Positions 52,477-60,360 of a stretch of DNA of 64,000 bases are shown one piece after another; position 1 is the stretch's first letter, and each line of letters opens with the position of its first letter. The stretch covers positions 2,542,501 through 2,606,500 of the forward strand of contig NC_015737.1 in assembly GCF_000270305.1 (NCBI RefSeq), read 5' to 3'. A program made the position numbers and the translations under genes. Source of the stretch: Clostridium sp. SY8519. GTDB taxonomy: Bacteria > Bacillota > Clostridia > Lachnospirales > Lachnospiraceae. A model generated the notes under the pieces. The model made no database searches. It was not told where the DNA came from and saw nothing but the letters and a program-made list of their open reading frames with translations.

Positions 52477-53769
52477 TTATACCGCCCCCAATCCTTTCCG
52501 TACATCTTTTGCAAGATTCATCAGACCGATTTTTCTGGCTGCCCGCATCGCCTTTTTGCGGAATTTTTCCGGCTCCTGTCCGTACATCACAAACAGATCC
52601 GTCATAATTTCATCCGCAAGCTCCGGATACTGTTCAAAAATCCTGTGATTTTCAATAAACGCAGGCATCCGATGAAAGTGTTTCATATCTTTCATGACAA
52701 AACTGTCATTTAACGTGTTCTCATACCGGGATAAGAACTGTTTGCTGTAATCCCCCGCCGCATGGGCCGCCAGAATGGTTTCCGCCGCCAGGCGCGCGGA
52801 TTCAATGCACAGATCCATGCCGCGAATGGTATATCCCAGATTCATGACAAATGCCGCCGCATCACCGGCCAGCAGCACGCCGTCCCGATACAGTTCCGGA
52901 ATCATGTCATAGCCGCCTTCCGTTACCAGATGGGCGGAATACTCTTCCAGTTCCCCTCCCGCAATCAGCGGGCGGACAGCCGGATGCTCCTTCAGACGCT
53001 CGACCATATCCCGGGGCGCGATGTCATTGCGTCCGATGTCCTCAATGGTGGCTACCACTCCGATGGATACGGACTCCTTATCGGTATACAGGAATCCGCC
53101 GCCAATATTTCCTTTTGTGGTGTCTCCCGCAAACAGCCAGGAAACCCCTTCTTCAGAGGATACGCCAAACCGCTCATTGATCCTGTCCTCTCCCAGGCGG
53201 ATGACTTCTTTTACACCAACCGCCGTCTGGGAAGGCTTCAGTTCTTTTTTCATTCCCAGCTGCTGGGCAAGAAGGGAGTTGACACCGTCCGCCAGAAGAA
53301 TGCAGTCTGCATACATTTCTTCCCCGCCGGCATTTACACCAATCGCCTTGCCCTTGTCATCCACCAGGACTTCATCCACGCGGATGCCGTTGATTGCCAT
53401 GGCGCCGGCTTCTTCCGCCTTTTCCGCCAGCCAGGGATCGAATCTGCTTCTCAGGATGGAATAGGTCGCTTTGCCCTGTTCTCCCAGTTTCGGCGCCGCA
53501 TACTCTACGGTGGTCGCCCCGTCTTCCGTCACCAGGGAGATCCGTTCTCTGGTGATCTTTCGTTCCACCGGCGCCTCCTCTGCAAAGTTCGGAAAAATCT
53601 TCTCCAGGCTGTGGCTGTACAGCCGTCCGCCTGTTACATTTTTTGCTCCCGGCTTGCTTCCACGCTCGACAATAAGGACTTCCAGACCGCCCTGTGCCAG
53701 CAGATAAGCAGCAATATTGCCAGCCAGGCCGGCGCCTACAATAATGACGTCAAATTTTTCTTCTTCCAT
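52477..53769 (-). CDS. FixC-like Etf:quinone oxidoreductase flavoprotein
   Basis: The 430-residue FAD protein begins 'FDVIIVGAGLAGNIAAYLLA', then 'RGSKPGAKNVTGG', 'LLADGVNSLLAQQLG' and 'GVLLAGDAAAFVMNLGYTIRGMD', matching FixC/EtfC proteins. These accept electrons from EtfAB and deliver them to membrane quinone. There is no Fe-S domain in the protein itself, as FixX supplies it. ATG 53769 has AAAGGA upstream and is preferred over ATG 53790, which directly abuts the tatC stop. EtfB/EtfA partners are encoded at 58.1-60.0 kb. Confidence 0.92.
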   Translation of the reverse strand: MEEEKFDVIIVGAGLAGNIAAYLLAQGGLEVLIVERGSKPGAKNVTGGRLYSHSLEKIFPNFAEEAPVERKITRERISLVTEDGATTVEYAAPKLGEQGKATYSILRSRFDPWLAEKAEEAGAMAINGIRVDEVLVDDKGKAIGVNAGGEEMYADCILLADGVNSLLAQQLGMKKELKPSQTAVGVKEVIRLGEDRINERFGVSSEEGVSWLFAGDTTKGNIGGGFLYTDKESVSIGVVATIEDIGRNDIAPRDMVERLKEHPAVRPLIAGGELEEYSAHLVTEGGYDMIPELYRDGVLLAGDAAAFVMNLGYTIRGMDLCIESARLAAETILAAHAAGDYSKQFLSRYENTLNDSFVMKDMKHFHRMPAFIENHRIFEQYPELADEIMTDLFVMYGQEPEKFRKKAMRAARKIGLMNLAKDVRKGLGAV

Positions 53770-53790
53770 GTTTTCTGTAATCCTTTCCAT

Positions 53791-54594
53791 TTATGAAGTC
53801 GTCTGACAGGCCGGCGCCTGTTCACGTTTTTCCACCAGTCTGGAACAAAGCACGCTGATTTCAAACAGTCCCAGCAGGGGGACGGCCAGCATCATCTGAG
53901 ATACCACATCCGGCGGGGTCAGGACTGCCGCGATGATAAATATCCCGAGAATCACAAATTTCCGCGCGCCTTTCAGATCGGACGGAGACACGAGCCCCAG
54001 TTTGGTCAGCCAGACCACCGCTACCGGCAGTTCAAACATAATGCCGAAGGGAAGCAGGAAGCCAAACAGAAAGCTGACATATTTCCCCAGGGACAGCATC
54101 GGATGTGCCACAGAGTCTCCCGCAGTTACGAAAAATCGAATTGCCAGGAAAAATACAAAACGGTATGCGAAGAGCACGCCAACTGCAAACAGAAGCACCG
54201 CCAGCCCGATATAAAACAGAGCTGTTTTTCTTTCTTTTCCGGATAAGGCCGGGCGGACAAACCACCAGACCGCGCCGAAAATCACCGGGCTCACCAGAAG
54301 GATGCCGAAGATCAGTGATAATTTTGCCTGCGCCGCAAAGGCTTCTGACACATCGGTAAAGATGATCTGAATCCCCATCTGCTTCACAGGTTCCATGACC
54401 AGAGCCAGCACCCGCTCTCCAAACCCGAACAGCAGCACCCCGAAGGCAATGCCGACAGCTGCCATACAGATCATCAGAACCTTGCGCAGTTCATTCAGAT
54501 GCACCAGGAGCGGCTGTGACTCCATCGGGGCATCCGGTCGGTTCCTGAATTTCTCCAGTCTGCCGGCAAAGCCTGCTTTACTGCTGCGTTCCAT
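53791..54594 (-). CDS. tatC: Twin-arginine translocase subunit TatC
   Basis: TatC recognises twin-arginine signal peptides and forms the translocation core. The 267-residue protein has the start 'PLLVHLNELRKVL' and about six membrane segments with 'VSEAFAAQAKLSLIFGILLVSPVIF' and 'GFLLPFGIMFELPV'. The frame is open to 54702, but ATG 54594 gives a family-like N terminus and overlaps tatA by 17 bases. It is likely to export the adjacent molybdoenzyme, whose own signal peptide is beyond the window. Confidence 0.92.
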   Translation of the reverse strand: MERSSKAGFAGRLEKFRNRPDAPMESQPLLVHLNELRKVLMICMAAVGIAFGVLLFGFGERVLALVMEPVKQMGIQIIFTDVSEAFAAQAKLSLIFGILLVSPVIFGAVWWFVRPALSGKERKTALFYIGLAVLLFAVGVLFAYRFVFFLAIRFFVTAGDSVAHPMLSLGKYVSFLFGFLLPFGIMFELPVAVVWLTKLGLVSPSDLKGARKFVILGIFIIAAVLTPPDVVSQMMLAVPLLGLFEISVLCSRLVEKREQAPACQTTS

Positions 54595-54832
54595 GATCTG
54601 CTGCCTGCACAGCGGCTGCCGTCTCAGCCTGTACCGGAGCCGCCTGCACAGCGGCCGGGGCCTCCGCTTCCGCGGTTTCCCTCTGCGCTCTGCCGTCCGC
54701 ATTTACTTCTTCCTTAAACTCACGGATGCTCTTTCCCATGGATTTGCCGAGTCCTGCAATCTTCTTGCTTCCAAACAGAATGACAATCACAGCTACAATG
54801 ACTAATATTTCGGTAGGTCCAAGTCTTCCCAT
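54578..54832 (-). CDS. tatA: Twin-arginine translocase subunit TatA
   Basis: The 84-residue protein has the TatA plan: a short N terminus, one membrane helix ('TEILVIVAVIVILFGSKKIAGLG'), an amphipathic helix ('KSMGKSIREFKEEV') and an Ala/Gln/Glu-rich tail. It forms the pore part of the Tat system. GAGGAGGAAAG precedes the ATG. A -10-like TATACT (54884-54889) lies upstream but its -35 region is the preceding terminator's T-run, so this promoter may need an activator. It leads tatA-tatC-fixC-fixX. Confidence 0.9.
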   Translation of the reverse strand: MGRLGPTEILVIVAVIVILFGSKKIAGLGKSMGKSIREFKEEVNADGRAQRETAEAEAPAAVQAAPVQAETAAAVQAADHGTQQ

Positions 54833-54903
54833 GTTCTTTCCTCCTCTGGTTTTCCTTGATCACTGGTTTTTTTGTTATCCCAAGTATATCGGCCGGCAGA
54901 AAG

Positions 54904-54946
54904 AAAAAAAACGGGGGATTCCCTTTCTGTCGAATGGGAATCCCCT
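54904..54946 (-). terminator. Terminator after the response regulator gene
   Basis: On the minus strand GGGGATTCCC pairs perfectly with GGGAATCCCC around 12 bases and is followed by CG and eight T. It isolates the regulator operon from tatA. Confidence 0.87.
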
Positions 54947-54997
54947 ACTTCCATAGCCTCGCTGAAATCCTGCCGTTTTCTTATGCTTCCGCAGAAA

Positions 54998-55642
54998 TCA
55001 GTACTGCACCAGTTTCTTTTTTAACGCATATTCCACCAGTTCCGGCCGGCTCTTTACATCCAGCTTATTCATGATTTTGGATTTATAGCTTTCAACTGTT
55101 TTTACAGAAATAAACAGCTTTTCGCTGATTTCCTTATTACCGTATCCTTTGGCAATCAGCGTAAGGATTTCGATCTCCCGCTCTGTCAGCCGCAGGTAGG
55201 CATCCTCTTCTTCCCGGTTGCGGTTTACAAAACCCTGCACCAGATAAGGCAGCATTTCCTTGCTGACGTAGACGCCTCCGTCCTGAACTGTCCGGATCGC
55301 ATCTACAATGTCCGCTTCCGGCGCGTTTTTCAGCACATATCCGGAAACCCCGATCTGCACGGTATATAACAGGTACTCCTTTTCCGCGTACATCGTAATC
55401 ATAATGATCTTCGTATCCGGCCAGTCGCTGTGAATCCGTCCGGCGGTCACTACGCCGCTCTCTCCCGGAGGCATACTGATATCCAGCAGTACAATATCCG
55501 GATGCAGCTCCTCTACCAGATCATATGCGCCCTGTCCGTCCGACGCGGTTCCGATGACTTCGATACCCGGCTGATGATCCAGCATCAGTTTCAGTCCTTC
55601 CCGCACGATTGTGTGATCGTCTGCAATAACAATCCTGATCAA
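54998..55642 (-). CDS. NarL/LuxR-family response regulator
   Basis: The 214-residue protein has a receiver domain with phospho-acceptor Asp54 ('DIVLLDISMPPGESG'), 'IIMITMYAEKEYLL' and Lys at 'GYVLKNAPEADI', then a LuxR-type helix-turn-helix ('LTEREIEILTLIAKGYGNKEISEKLFISVKTVESYKSKI'). Its start overlaps the kinase stop by 4 bases (ATGA), so the two are a pair. By analogy with NarL/NreC it probably controls the surrounding respiratory genes; this is inference from location. Confidence 0.93.
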   Translation of the reverse strand: MIRIVIADDHTIVREGLKLMLDHQPGIEVIGTASDGQGAYDLVEELHPDIVLLDISMPPGESGVVTAGRIHSDWPDTKIIMITMYAEKEYLLYTVQIGVSGYVLKNAPEADIVDAIRTVQDGGVYVSKEMLPYLVQGFVNRNREEEDAYLRLTEREIEILTLIAKGYGNKEISEKLFISVKTVESYKSKIMNKLDVKSRPELVEYALKKKLVQY

Positions 55643-56793
55643 CGTCCATCCTCCCTGTCATGTATCGGCGCGGACAGATGCACCTTGGTTCCCCTGCCCG
55701 GCGAAGAGATCACGCGAAACTCCCCGTCAATGGTTCTGGCCCAGTCTGCCATGCTTTTCATTCCCTGGCCGCCGCCCCGGATCTCCGGATGATCGGTGTC
55801 AAATCCCGCACCGTAATCTGTCACTTCCAAGGTCAGTGTATCTCCTGCATCGTACAGGGAAACATGGATCACATCCACTTCCCCGTACTTGCAGGCATTC
55901 ATTGTCGCTTCCTGACAGATTCTGTAAAAAACGGTTTCTATGTCTTTATTATACCTTATATTTGCCGTATTTTGCAGAAAATCCACCGTCACATGATATC
56001 CTTCTTCGATCAGACGGAAATGACTGTTCAAAGCGGCGGTAATCCCAAAATCATCCAGGGAATTCGGACGCAGTCCATGGGAAATCCCCCGCAGTTCATT
56101 CTGGATGTTATTCAGCCAGCTGTCCGCCTGTACCAGCACCTCTTCCCGTTCTTTCTCACTGTTTTTGTATTTTAAAGAACGCAGGAGCATCTGCACCCCA
56201 AGCACATTCTGCACCACGCTGTCATGGAGGTCTCTGGCAATTCTCTGCCGCTCTTCCTCTCTTGCTTTCATCACCGGATAACGGGCCAGCTCATAGATCG
56301 GCACGGAACGGTAGTCGCCGGACAGCCGGAAATCCCTGACCGCTTCATAGGGTTCCGGATACAGTTCCAGTCCCAGCTCCTCCACTGCTATTTCATGCAC
56401 AATCTTTTCATAACAGGCTTTGGAGAATTTTGAAGGTGTACGGAACGCCATCATCAAAACCCCTTCCACCTGATCTTCCTTCCAGAGCGGAAGCGCCAGA
56501 AGACTGGCCAGATTCTCTGCGAGAATAATCGGCGTTTCCACCAGATCCATTCCCGACAGCTCTTCCTGTACGGAATTAATTAAAATCCCCCGCTTGTCCT
56601 GATAAGTATTCCCTGCAATGCCCTTGCCGGATTCCAGAACAATATCATGGTAGTACTGATTCTGATTGCCGCTGGCACTGATCCAGGACAGCAGCGGACG
56701 GGGCCGCTGTACCACCAGCGCGATGCTGACAAAATCAAAGTTATATTTTTTCCTGATTGCCTGTAAAAATGTGCTGTAGTCCCTGTTTCCCAT
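55639..56793 (-). CDS. Soluble GAF-domain histidine kinase (NreB/NarX-like output)
   Basis: The 384-residue protein has no membrane segment. An N-terminal GAF-like sensor region (to about 150, 'GKGIAGNTYQDKRGILI') precedes the HisKA_3 dimer helix with His190 in 'ERQRIARDLHDSVVQNVLG', and a GHKL ATPase ('RICQEATMNACKYGE', 'DYGAGFD', 'GGGQGMKSMADWA'). It lacks the four-Cys cluster of NreB, so it senses another cytoplasmic cue. It starts a two-gene operon with the response regulator and has a promoter at 56847-56875. Confidence 0.92.
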   Translation of the reverse strand: MGNRDYSTFLQAIRKKYNFDFVSIALVVQRPRPLLSWISASGNQNQYYHDIVLESGKGIAGNTYQDKRGILINSVQEELSGMDLVETPIILAENLASLLALPLWKEDQVEGVLMMAFRTPSKFSKACYEKIVHEIAVEELGLELYPEPYEAVRDFRLSGDYRSVPIYELARYPVMKAREEERQRIARDLHDSVVQNVLGVQMLLRSLKYKNSEKEREEVLVQADSWLNNIQNELRGISHGLRPNSLDDFGITAALNSHFRLIEEGYHVTVDFLQNTANIRYNKDIETVFYRICQEATMNACKYGEVDVIHVSLYDAGDTLTLEVTDYGAGFDTDHPEIRGGGQGMKSMADWARTIDGEFRVISSPGRGTKVHLSAPIHDREDGR

Positions 56794-56846
56794 ATTCTCC
56801 TCATTTTCCGGATCCTTCGTTTCACTGGAAACCGTCCTTATTTTCT

Positions 56847-56875
56847 ATCCTATCAATTCCCGCCGTCTCTCTCAA
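56847..56875 (-). promoter_or_regulatory. Promoter of the kinase-regulator operon
   Basis: On the minus strand TTGAGA (56870-56875), 17 bases, TAGGAT (56847-56852), with TG before the -10 box. It lies about 50 bases before the kinase start. Confidence 0.6.
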
Positions 56876-56911
56876 TAGCATTAGCGGAGTTCTTTTCCCG
56901 GAAACCCTTCA

Positions 56912-56940
56912 TTGCGGATCTCTCTGCGGCGATGTATACT
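56912..56940 (+). promoter_or_regulatory. Promoter of the polyferredoxin gene
   Basis: TTGCGG (56912-56917), 17 bases, TATACT (56935-56940). It is divergent from the kinase promoter, and an inverted repeat follows at the start of transcription. Confidence 0.65.
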
Positions 56941-56946
56941 CATTTT

Positions 56947-56968
56947 GTACAGATTCGCGTATCTGTAC
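56947..56968. promoter_or_regulatory. Inverted repeat at the start of the polyferredoxin transcript (operator candidate)
   Basis: GTACAGAT (56947-56954) and its exact complement ATCTGTAC (56961-56968) flank TCGCGT. The position, about 7 bases after the -10 box, fits a repressor or activator site; the adjacent NarL-type regulator is the obvious candidate. Confidence 0.6.
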
Positions 56969-57017
56969 CTGTCTTTCCAATCAAATCGTTACACACTTGA
57001 TTCCCGGAGGTATCCCT

Positions 57018-58064
57018 ATGGCAATCTGGAGTGATTATCTTACCAGAAAACTGATATTTGAAGAACACCCCAACCGCTGCAATGACTTCTGCCTGGATCA
57101 TATCCAGACACATACCCCCTGCCACCGGTGTGAAACAATCTGCCCCCGGCAGGTTTTTTCATCCGATCCGCCCGCCTGGGGCCTGTGTGACGGGTGCGGT
57201 CTCTGTGTCAGCGTCTGTCCGTCCCGCTGCATTGCGCCTGCGCAGATTCAGGCACAGAATCTGTACGAGCGCATCCGCCGGAACCGGGAGCATCTTCTGC
57301 TTTCCTGCAGCCGTCAGACCGCGGACACCGACGGTCTGGTGCCCTGTCTGGCTTCCCTTCCCTGGGAGCTGATCGCCCTGGCAGCGCTGAACGGGCAGGG
57401 TGTCACTTTACTGAAAGGGCCCTGCAGTGACTGCCCGATGGCACCGCACATGGAATTGTTCGCGCAAAGCCTGGATACTCTGAATGAATTCTTCGGATCA
57501 GAATTCTGCGACGCGCATATCCGCGTCACAGATTCCCCGGAGGGTGCCGCACAGCAGACCTATTCCCGCCGGGAGGCATTTCAGCTGTTCTTTTCCCGTT
57601 CCAAACAGACGGCCGGACAGCTGCTGCCCTCTTTAGAGTCTGCCGTACCGGACGGCACCCTGTGGCGTCAGCTTCTTGTCCGCCGGCTTCAGTCTCTGCC
57701 TGAGCCGCTGCCTGTTCAGCTGCCTCTTCCATCCTTTTCCGACAGCTGCTACGGATGCACCGTCTGCAGTTCTGTCTGCCCCTCCCGCGCCATTCACCGG
57801 ATTCCGGATGAAACGCATCCGGACCTCGTTTACCTTGCCCTGATTCCCTGGCGCTGCACCGGATGCGGGATCTGTGTACAGGCATGTCCGGCCGGGGCGC
57901 TTTCCGACCCGGTTCCCCGGCAGACAGAAGACCTGACCCGCCCCCTGCTGCACCGCGCGCCTCTTTCTGTCTGCCGCAAATGCGGACAGCCCCTGCCGAA
58001 GCCTTCTTCCGACGGCCTCTGCGCATCCTGCAGGGGAATTACGCCGGATCAGCTCCACTGGTAG
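57018..58064 (+). CDS. Four-cluster polyferredoxin with zinc-ribbon tail, function unknown
   Basis: The 348-residue protein has cysteine sets at 35/38/42 (with 21 and 25 nearby), 57/60/63/67, 244/247/250/254 and 270/273/276/280, the last three being classical ferredoxin motifs. The middle part (about 95-230) has extra cysteines in 'LLLSCSRQ', 'LVPCLASLPWELIALAALNG' and 'KGPCSDCPMAP', a pattern that recalls hydrogenase-associated adaptor domains. The C terminus is a zinc ribbon ('VCRKCGQPL', 'LCASCRG', 319-338). No signal peptide or membrane segment is visible. GGAGG precedes ATG 57018. Located between the kinase and Etf genes, it may link a cytoplasmic donor to the respiratory chain or help mature the molybdoenzyme. 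Confidence 0.83.
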   Translation: MAIWSDYLTRKLIFEEHPNRCNDFCLDHIQTHTPCHRCETICPRQVFSSDPPAWGLCDGCGLCVSVCPSRCIAPAQIQAQNLYERIRRNREHLLLSCSRQTADTDGLVPCLASLPWELIALAALNGQGVTLLKGPCSDCPMAPHMELFAQSLDTLNEFFGSEFCDAHIRVTDSPEGAAQQTYSRREAFQLFFSRSKQTAGQLLPSLESAVPDGTLWRQLLVRRLQSLPEPLPVQLPLPSFSDSCYGCTVCSSVCPSRAIHRIPDETHPDLVYLALIPWRCTGCGICVQACPAGALSDPVPRQTEDLTRPLLHRAPLSVCRKCGQPLPKPSSDGLCASCRGITPDQLHW

Positions 58065-58092
58065 CAGCGTTTTTGTATTTTTCTGCACAGAG

Positions 58093-58125
58093 ACCCTGCG
58101 CAAAACTGCGCAGGGTTTTCTGATT
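58093..58125 (+). terminator. Terminator of the polyferredoxin gene
   Basis: A perfect 9-bp stem (CCCTGCGCA 58094-58102, TGCGCAGGG 58107-58115) with an AAAC loop is followed by TTTTCTGATTTT. Confidence 0.82.
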
Positions 58126-58143
58126 TTCAGGAACTGTCTCCTG

Positions 58144-59139
58144 TTATGCTTTTATTTTTCGAATTTCCTCCGTCAGTATCGGAAGAGCTTCTTTCAGATC
58201 CGCCACGATTCCGTAATCTGCCACTGAGAAAATCGGAGCATCCGGATCTGAGTTAATGGCCACAATACATTCCGATCCGGTCATTCCTGCCAGATGCTGC
58301 ACCGCGCCGGAGATCCCGCACGCAATGTAAAGCTTCGGCGCTACGATCTTTCCGGTCTGACCGACCTGGCGCATATGGCCGACCCATCCAGCGTCCACAG
58401 CAGCACGGGAAGCTCCCACGGTTGCGCCCAGTTCCCGCGCCAGTTCAAATACAAGCGCGAATTTTTCCTCACTGCCGACGCCCCGGCCGCCGGATACTAT
58501 GATCTCAGCGCCTTCCAGATCCACGATTTCCTCTCCTTCATTCCGGATCAGCTCCAGTATTTTCGTCCGAACCTGGGATACTGCCACTTCCTCACGGATC
58601 ACTTCCGCAGCCTGCTCAGACCGCTCCGGACGCGGAAAGGAGCCGGGACGAATCGAAGCCATCTGCGGACCTTCTGCCGTATTCTTTACCTTTACCATCA
58701 GGCTGCCGCCGTAACAGGGACGGGTCCAGGTAATGTTCCCCTCCGCGTCTGACTCGGCTCCGGTACAGTCCGCTGCCATACCGGTACCCAGCCTTGCCGC
58801 CGCACGGGGGCCGAAATCTCTGCCGATCTTTGTCGCCGCTGTAAGAATCACGGACGGTCCATACTTTTCTGCCAGCTGACACAGGGCATCGGTATAGGCC
58901 TCGGTGGAATATGCCGCAAAATCTTCCTGATCCACAGCCAGCACCTGATCTGCGCCTGCCGCTCCTGCTGTATTCACTGCCTCTTCTGCACCGGAACCGA
59001 TCACCACGGCCACCAGTTTTCCGCCGGAAGCATCTGCCAGTCCCCGGCCGGCACCCAGCAGTTCCAGGGCGGCTTTTGTCACACTGCCCGTTTCATCCGT
59101 TTCCATTACGGCCCAAATATCTTTCGTTTTTCTTTCCAT
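58144..59139 (-). CDS. etfA: Electron transfer flavoprotein alpha subunit (EtfA/FixB-like)
   Basis: EtfA binds FAD in its C-terminal domain: 'GGRGVGSEEKFALVFELA', 'GASRAAVDAGWV', 'QVGQTGKIVAPKLYIACGISGAVQHLAGM' and 'INSDPDAPIFSVADYGIV' are all present in the 331 residues. With EtfB it passes electrons, here probably to FixC/FixX because no acyl-CoA dehydrogenase gene is adjacent. GAGGAGG precedes the ATG. It ends the molybdoenzyme operon. Confidence 0.95.
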   Translation of the reverse strand: MERKTKDIWAVMETDETGSVTKAALELLGAGRGLADASGGKLVAVVIGSGAEEAVNTAGAAGADQVLAVDQEDFAAYSTEAYTDALCQLAEKYGPSVILTAATKIGRDFGPRAAARLGTGMAADCTGAESDAEGNITWTRPCYGGSLMVKVKNTAEGPQMASIRPGSFPRPERSEQAAEVIREEVAVSQVRTKILELIRNEGEEIVDLEGAEIIVSGGRGVGSEEKFALVFELARELGATVGASRAAVDAGWVGHMRQVGQTGKIVAPKLYIACGISGAVQHLAGMTGSECIVAINSDPDAPIFSVADYGIVADLKEALPILTEEIRKIKA

Positions 59140-59153
59140 GCCGGTATCCTCCT

Positions 59154-59951
59154 CTAAATGAATCCCCTGTCGCTCAGTACATGGGCCAGCTTAACCGTTG
59201 ATTCTTCCGCAGAACCTTCATCAATCACGATGCCTCCTTCCCGTTTCGGGGGAAGAAATGCTTCAAGGATCGCAGATACGGATCCTGCCGTTCCCACGGT
59301 ATCCGGATCCAGGCCGAGATCAGCAGCCGTCAGCACCGGCACTTTGACCTTTTTCGCGGCCAGTTTGCTCTTAATGGTCGGATAACGCGGCTCAAAGGAC
59401 GTCTGGGTGATGGCTACCAGACATGGTTTGGATACGCTGATCACTGTATATCCCGCATCGCTTTCCTGTTTCACTTCTACCCGGTCTCCCGCGTCCGATG
59501 CGTCGACTCCGTAAGTAACCTGCGGGATTCCCAGCAGTTCCGCGGTCTGCGGCCCTACCTGCGCCGTATCTCCGTCTGTGGCCTGGTTGCCGAAAAACAG
59601 GATGTCAAACGCGCCGGATTCTGCCTCAATGTTACGGATGGCAGCTGCCAGCACCCTGCTGACTGCCAGCGTATCACCGCCTGCGAAAGCCGGATCCGAA
59701 ACGAGCCAGGCCTGGTCCGCCCCTACGGCCAAACAGGTCTTTAACGCTTCTTCTGCATGTTTTTCGCCGGCGCTCAATACGGTTACTGTCGTGTCCGGAT
59801 TACTGTCCTTGATCCGGACAGCGGTTTCCAGCGCATAGGTGTCAAAGGGATTAACCACCAGCGCCGCCCCTTCTTTCCGCTGTGCGGTATCCGGATCAAA
59901 CGTTACTTCCTGCGCATCCGGTACCTGTTTGATACATACGAGAATGTTCAT
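59154..59951 (-). CDS. etfB: Electron transfer flavoprotein beta subunit (EtfB/FixA-like)
   Basis: The 265-residue protein begins 'NILVCIKQVPD', has 'VNPFDTYALETAVRI' and 'GNQATDGDTAQVGPQTAELLG', the last element being conserved in Etf proteins that hold a second flavin and bifurcate electrons. It is 14 bases upstream of etfA. AAGGAGG precedes the ATG. Bifurcation between ferredoxin and quinone is an inference from the motif and the FixCX partners. Confidence 0.94.
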   Translation of the reverse strand: MNILVCIKQVPDAQEVTFDPDTAQRKEGAALVVNPFDTYALETAVRIKDSNPDTTVTVLSAGEKHAEEALKTCLAVGADQAWLVSDPAFAGGDTLAVSRVLAAAIRNIEAESGAFDILFFGNQATDGDTAQVGPQTAELLGIPQVTYGVDASDAGDRVEVKQESDAGYTVISVSKPCLVAITQTSFEPRYPTIKSKLAAKKVKVPVLTAADLGLDPDTVGTAGSVSAILEAFLPPKREGGIVIDEGSAEESTVKLAHVLSDRGFI

Positions 59952-59984
59952 GGTAAAAACCTCCTTACTGTCCCTGAAGATTCT

Positions 59985-60329
59985 TCAGGCTTCCTGTTTC
60001 TTTTCATCTGCCGGTGCATGGACCGCGTCCTCCAGCATCCGGTATTCTTTGCTGATTTCCTGATGAATACGGTTCAGTTCCCCTGTACTGTCTCCGGCAT
60101 GAATCGTCCGGTCCGCAGACTCCCGCGCGGAGTCCACGGAATTCCGCACAGAAGCAAGCTCATGATCCAGATTCAGGTCTCCCTTGATCTCCGTCCCCAT
60201 ACGTTTGATTTCACGGATCCCTCCTGCCAGTTTTCTCACCGCCCGCTTCATATCTTTCGGTCCCACAACTACATAAGCAATCAGGAACACAATCAGAATT
60301 TCACCGAGTCCAAGTCCTGTACCGGTCAT
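59985..60329 (-). CDS. TatA/TatB-like protein within the molybdoenzyme operon
   Basis: The 114-residue protein has a single N-terminal membrane helix ('GLGEILIVFLIAYVVVGPKDM'), the V-G-P-K-x element, an amphipathic helix ('KRAVRKLAGGIREIKRM') and a charged, longer tail, which is the plan of TatB and TatA. It is distinct from the tatA at 54.6 kb. AAGGAGAGAG precedes the ATG. Placed between nrfD and etfB, it may be a dedicated translocase component or chaperone-like partner for the adjacent reductase. Confidence 0.85.
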   Translation of the reverse strand: MTGTGLGLGEILIVFLIAYVVVGPKDMKRAVRKLAGGIREIKRMGTEIKGDLNLDHELASVRNSVDSARESADRTIHAGDSTGELNRIHQEISKEYRMLEDAVHAPADEKKQEA

Positions 60330-60360
60330 CGCTCTCTCCTTCCTTCTCTTTCTTTCCCTG

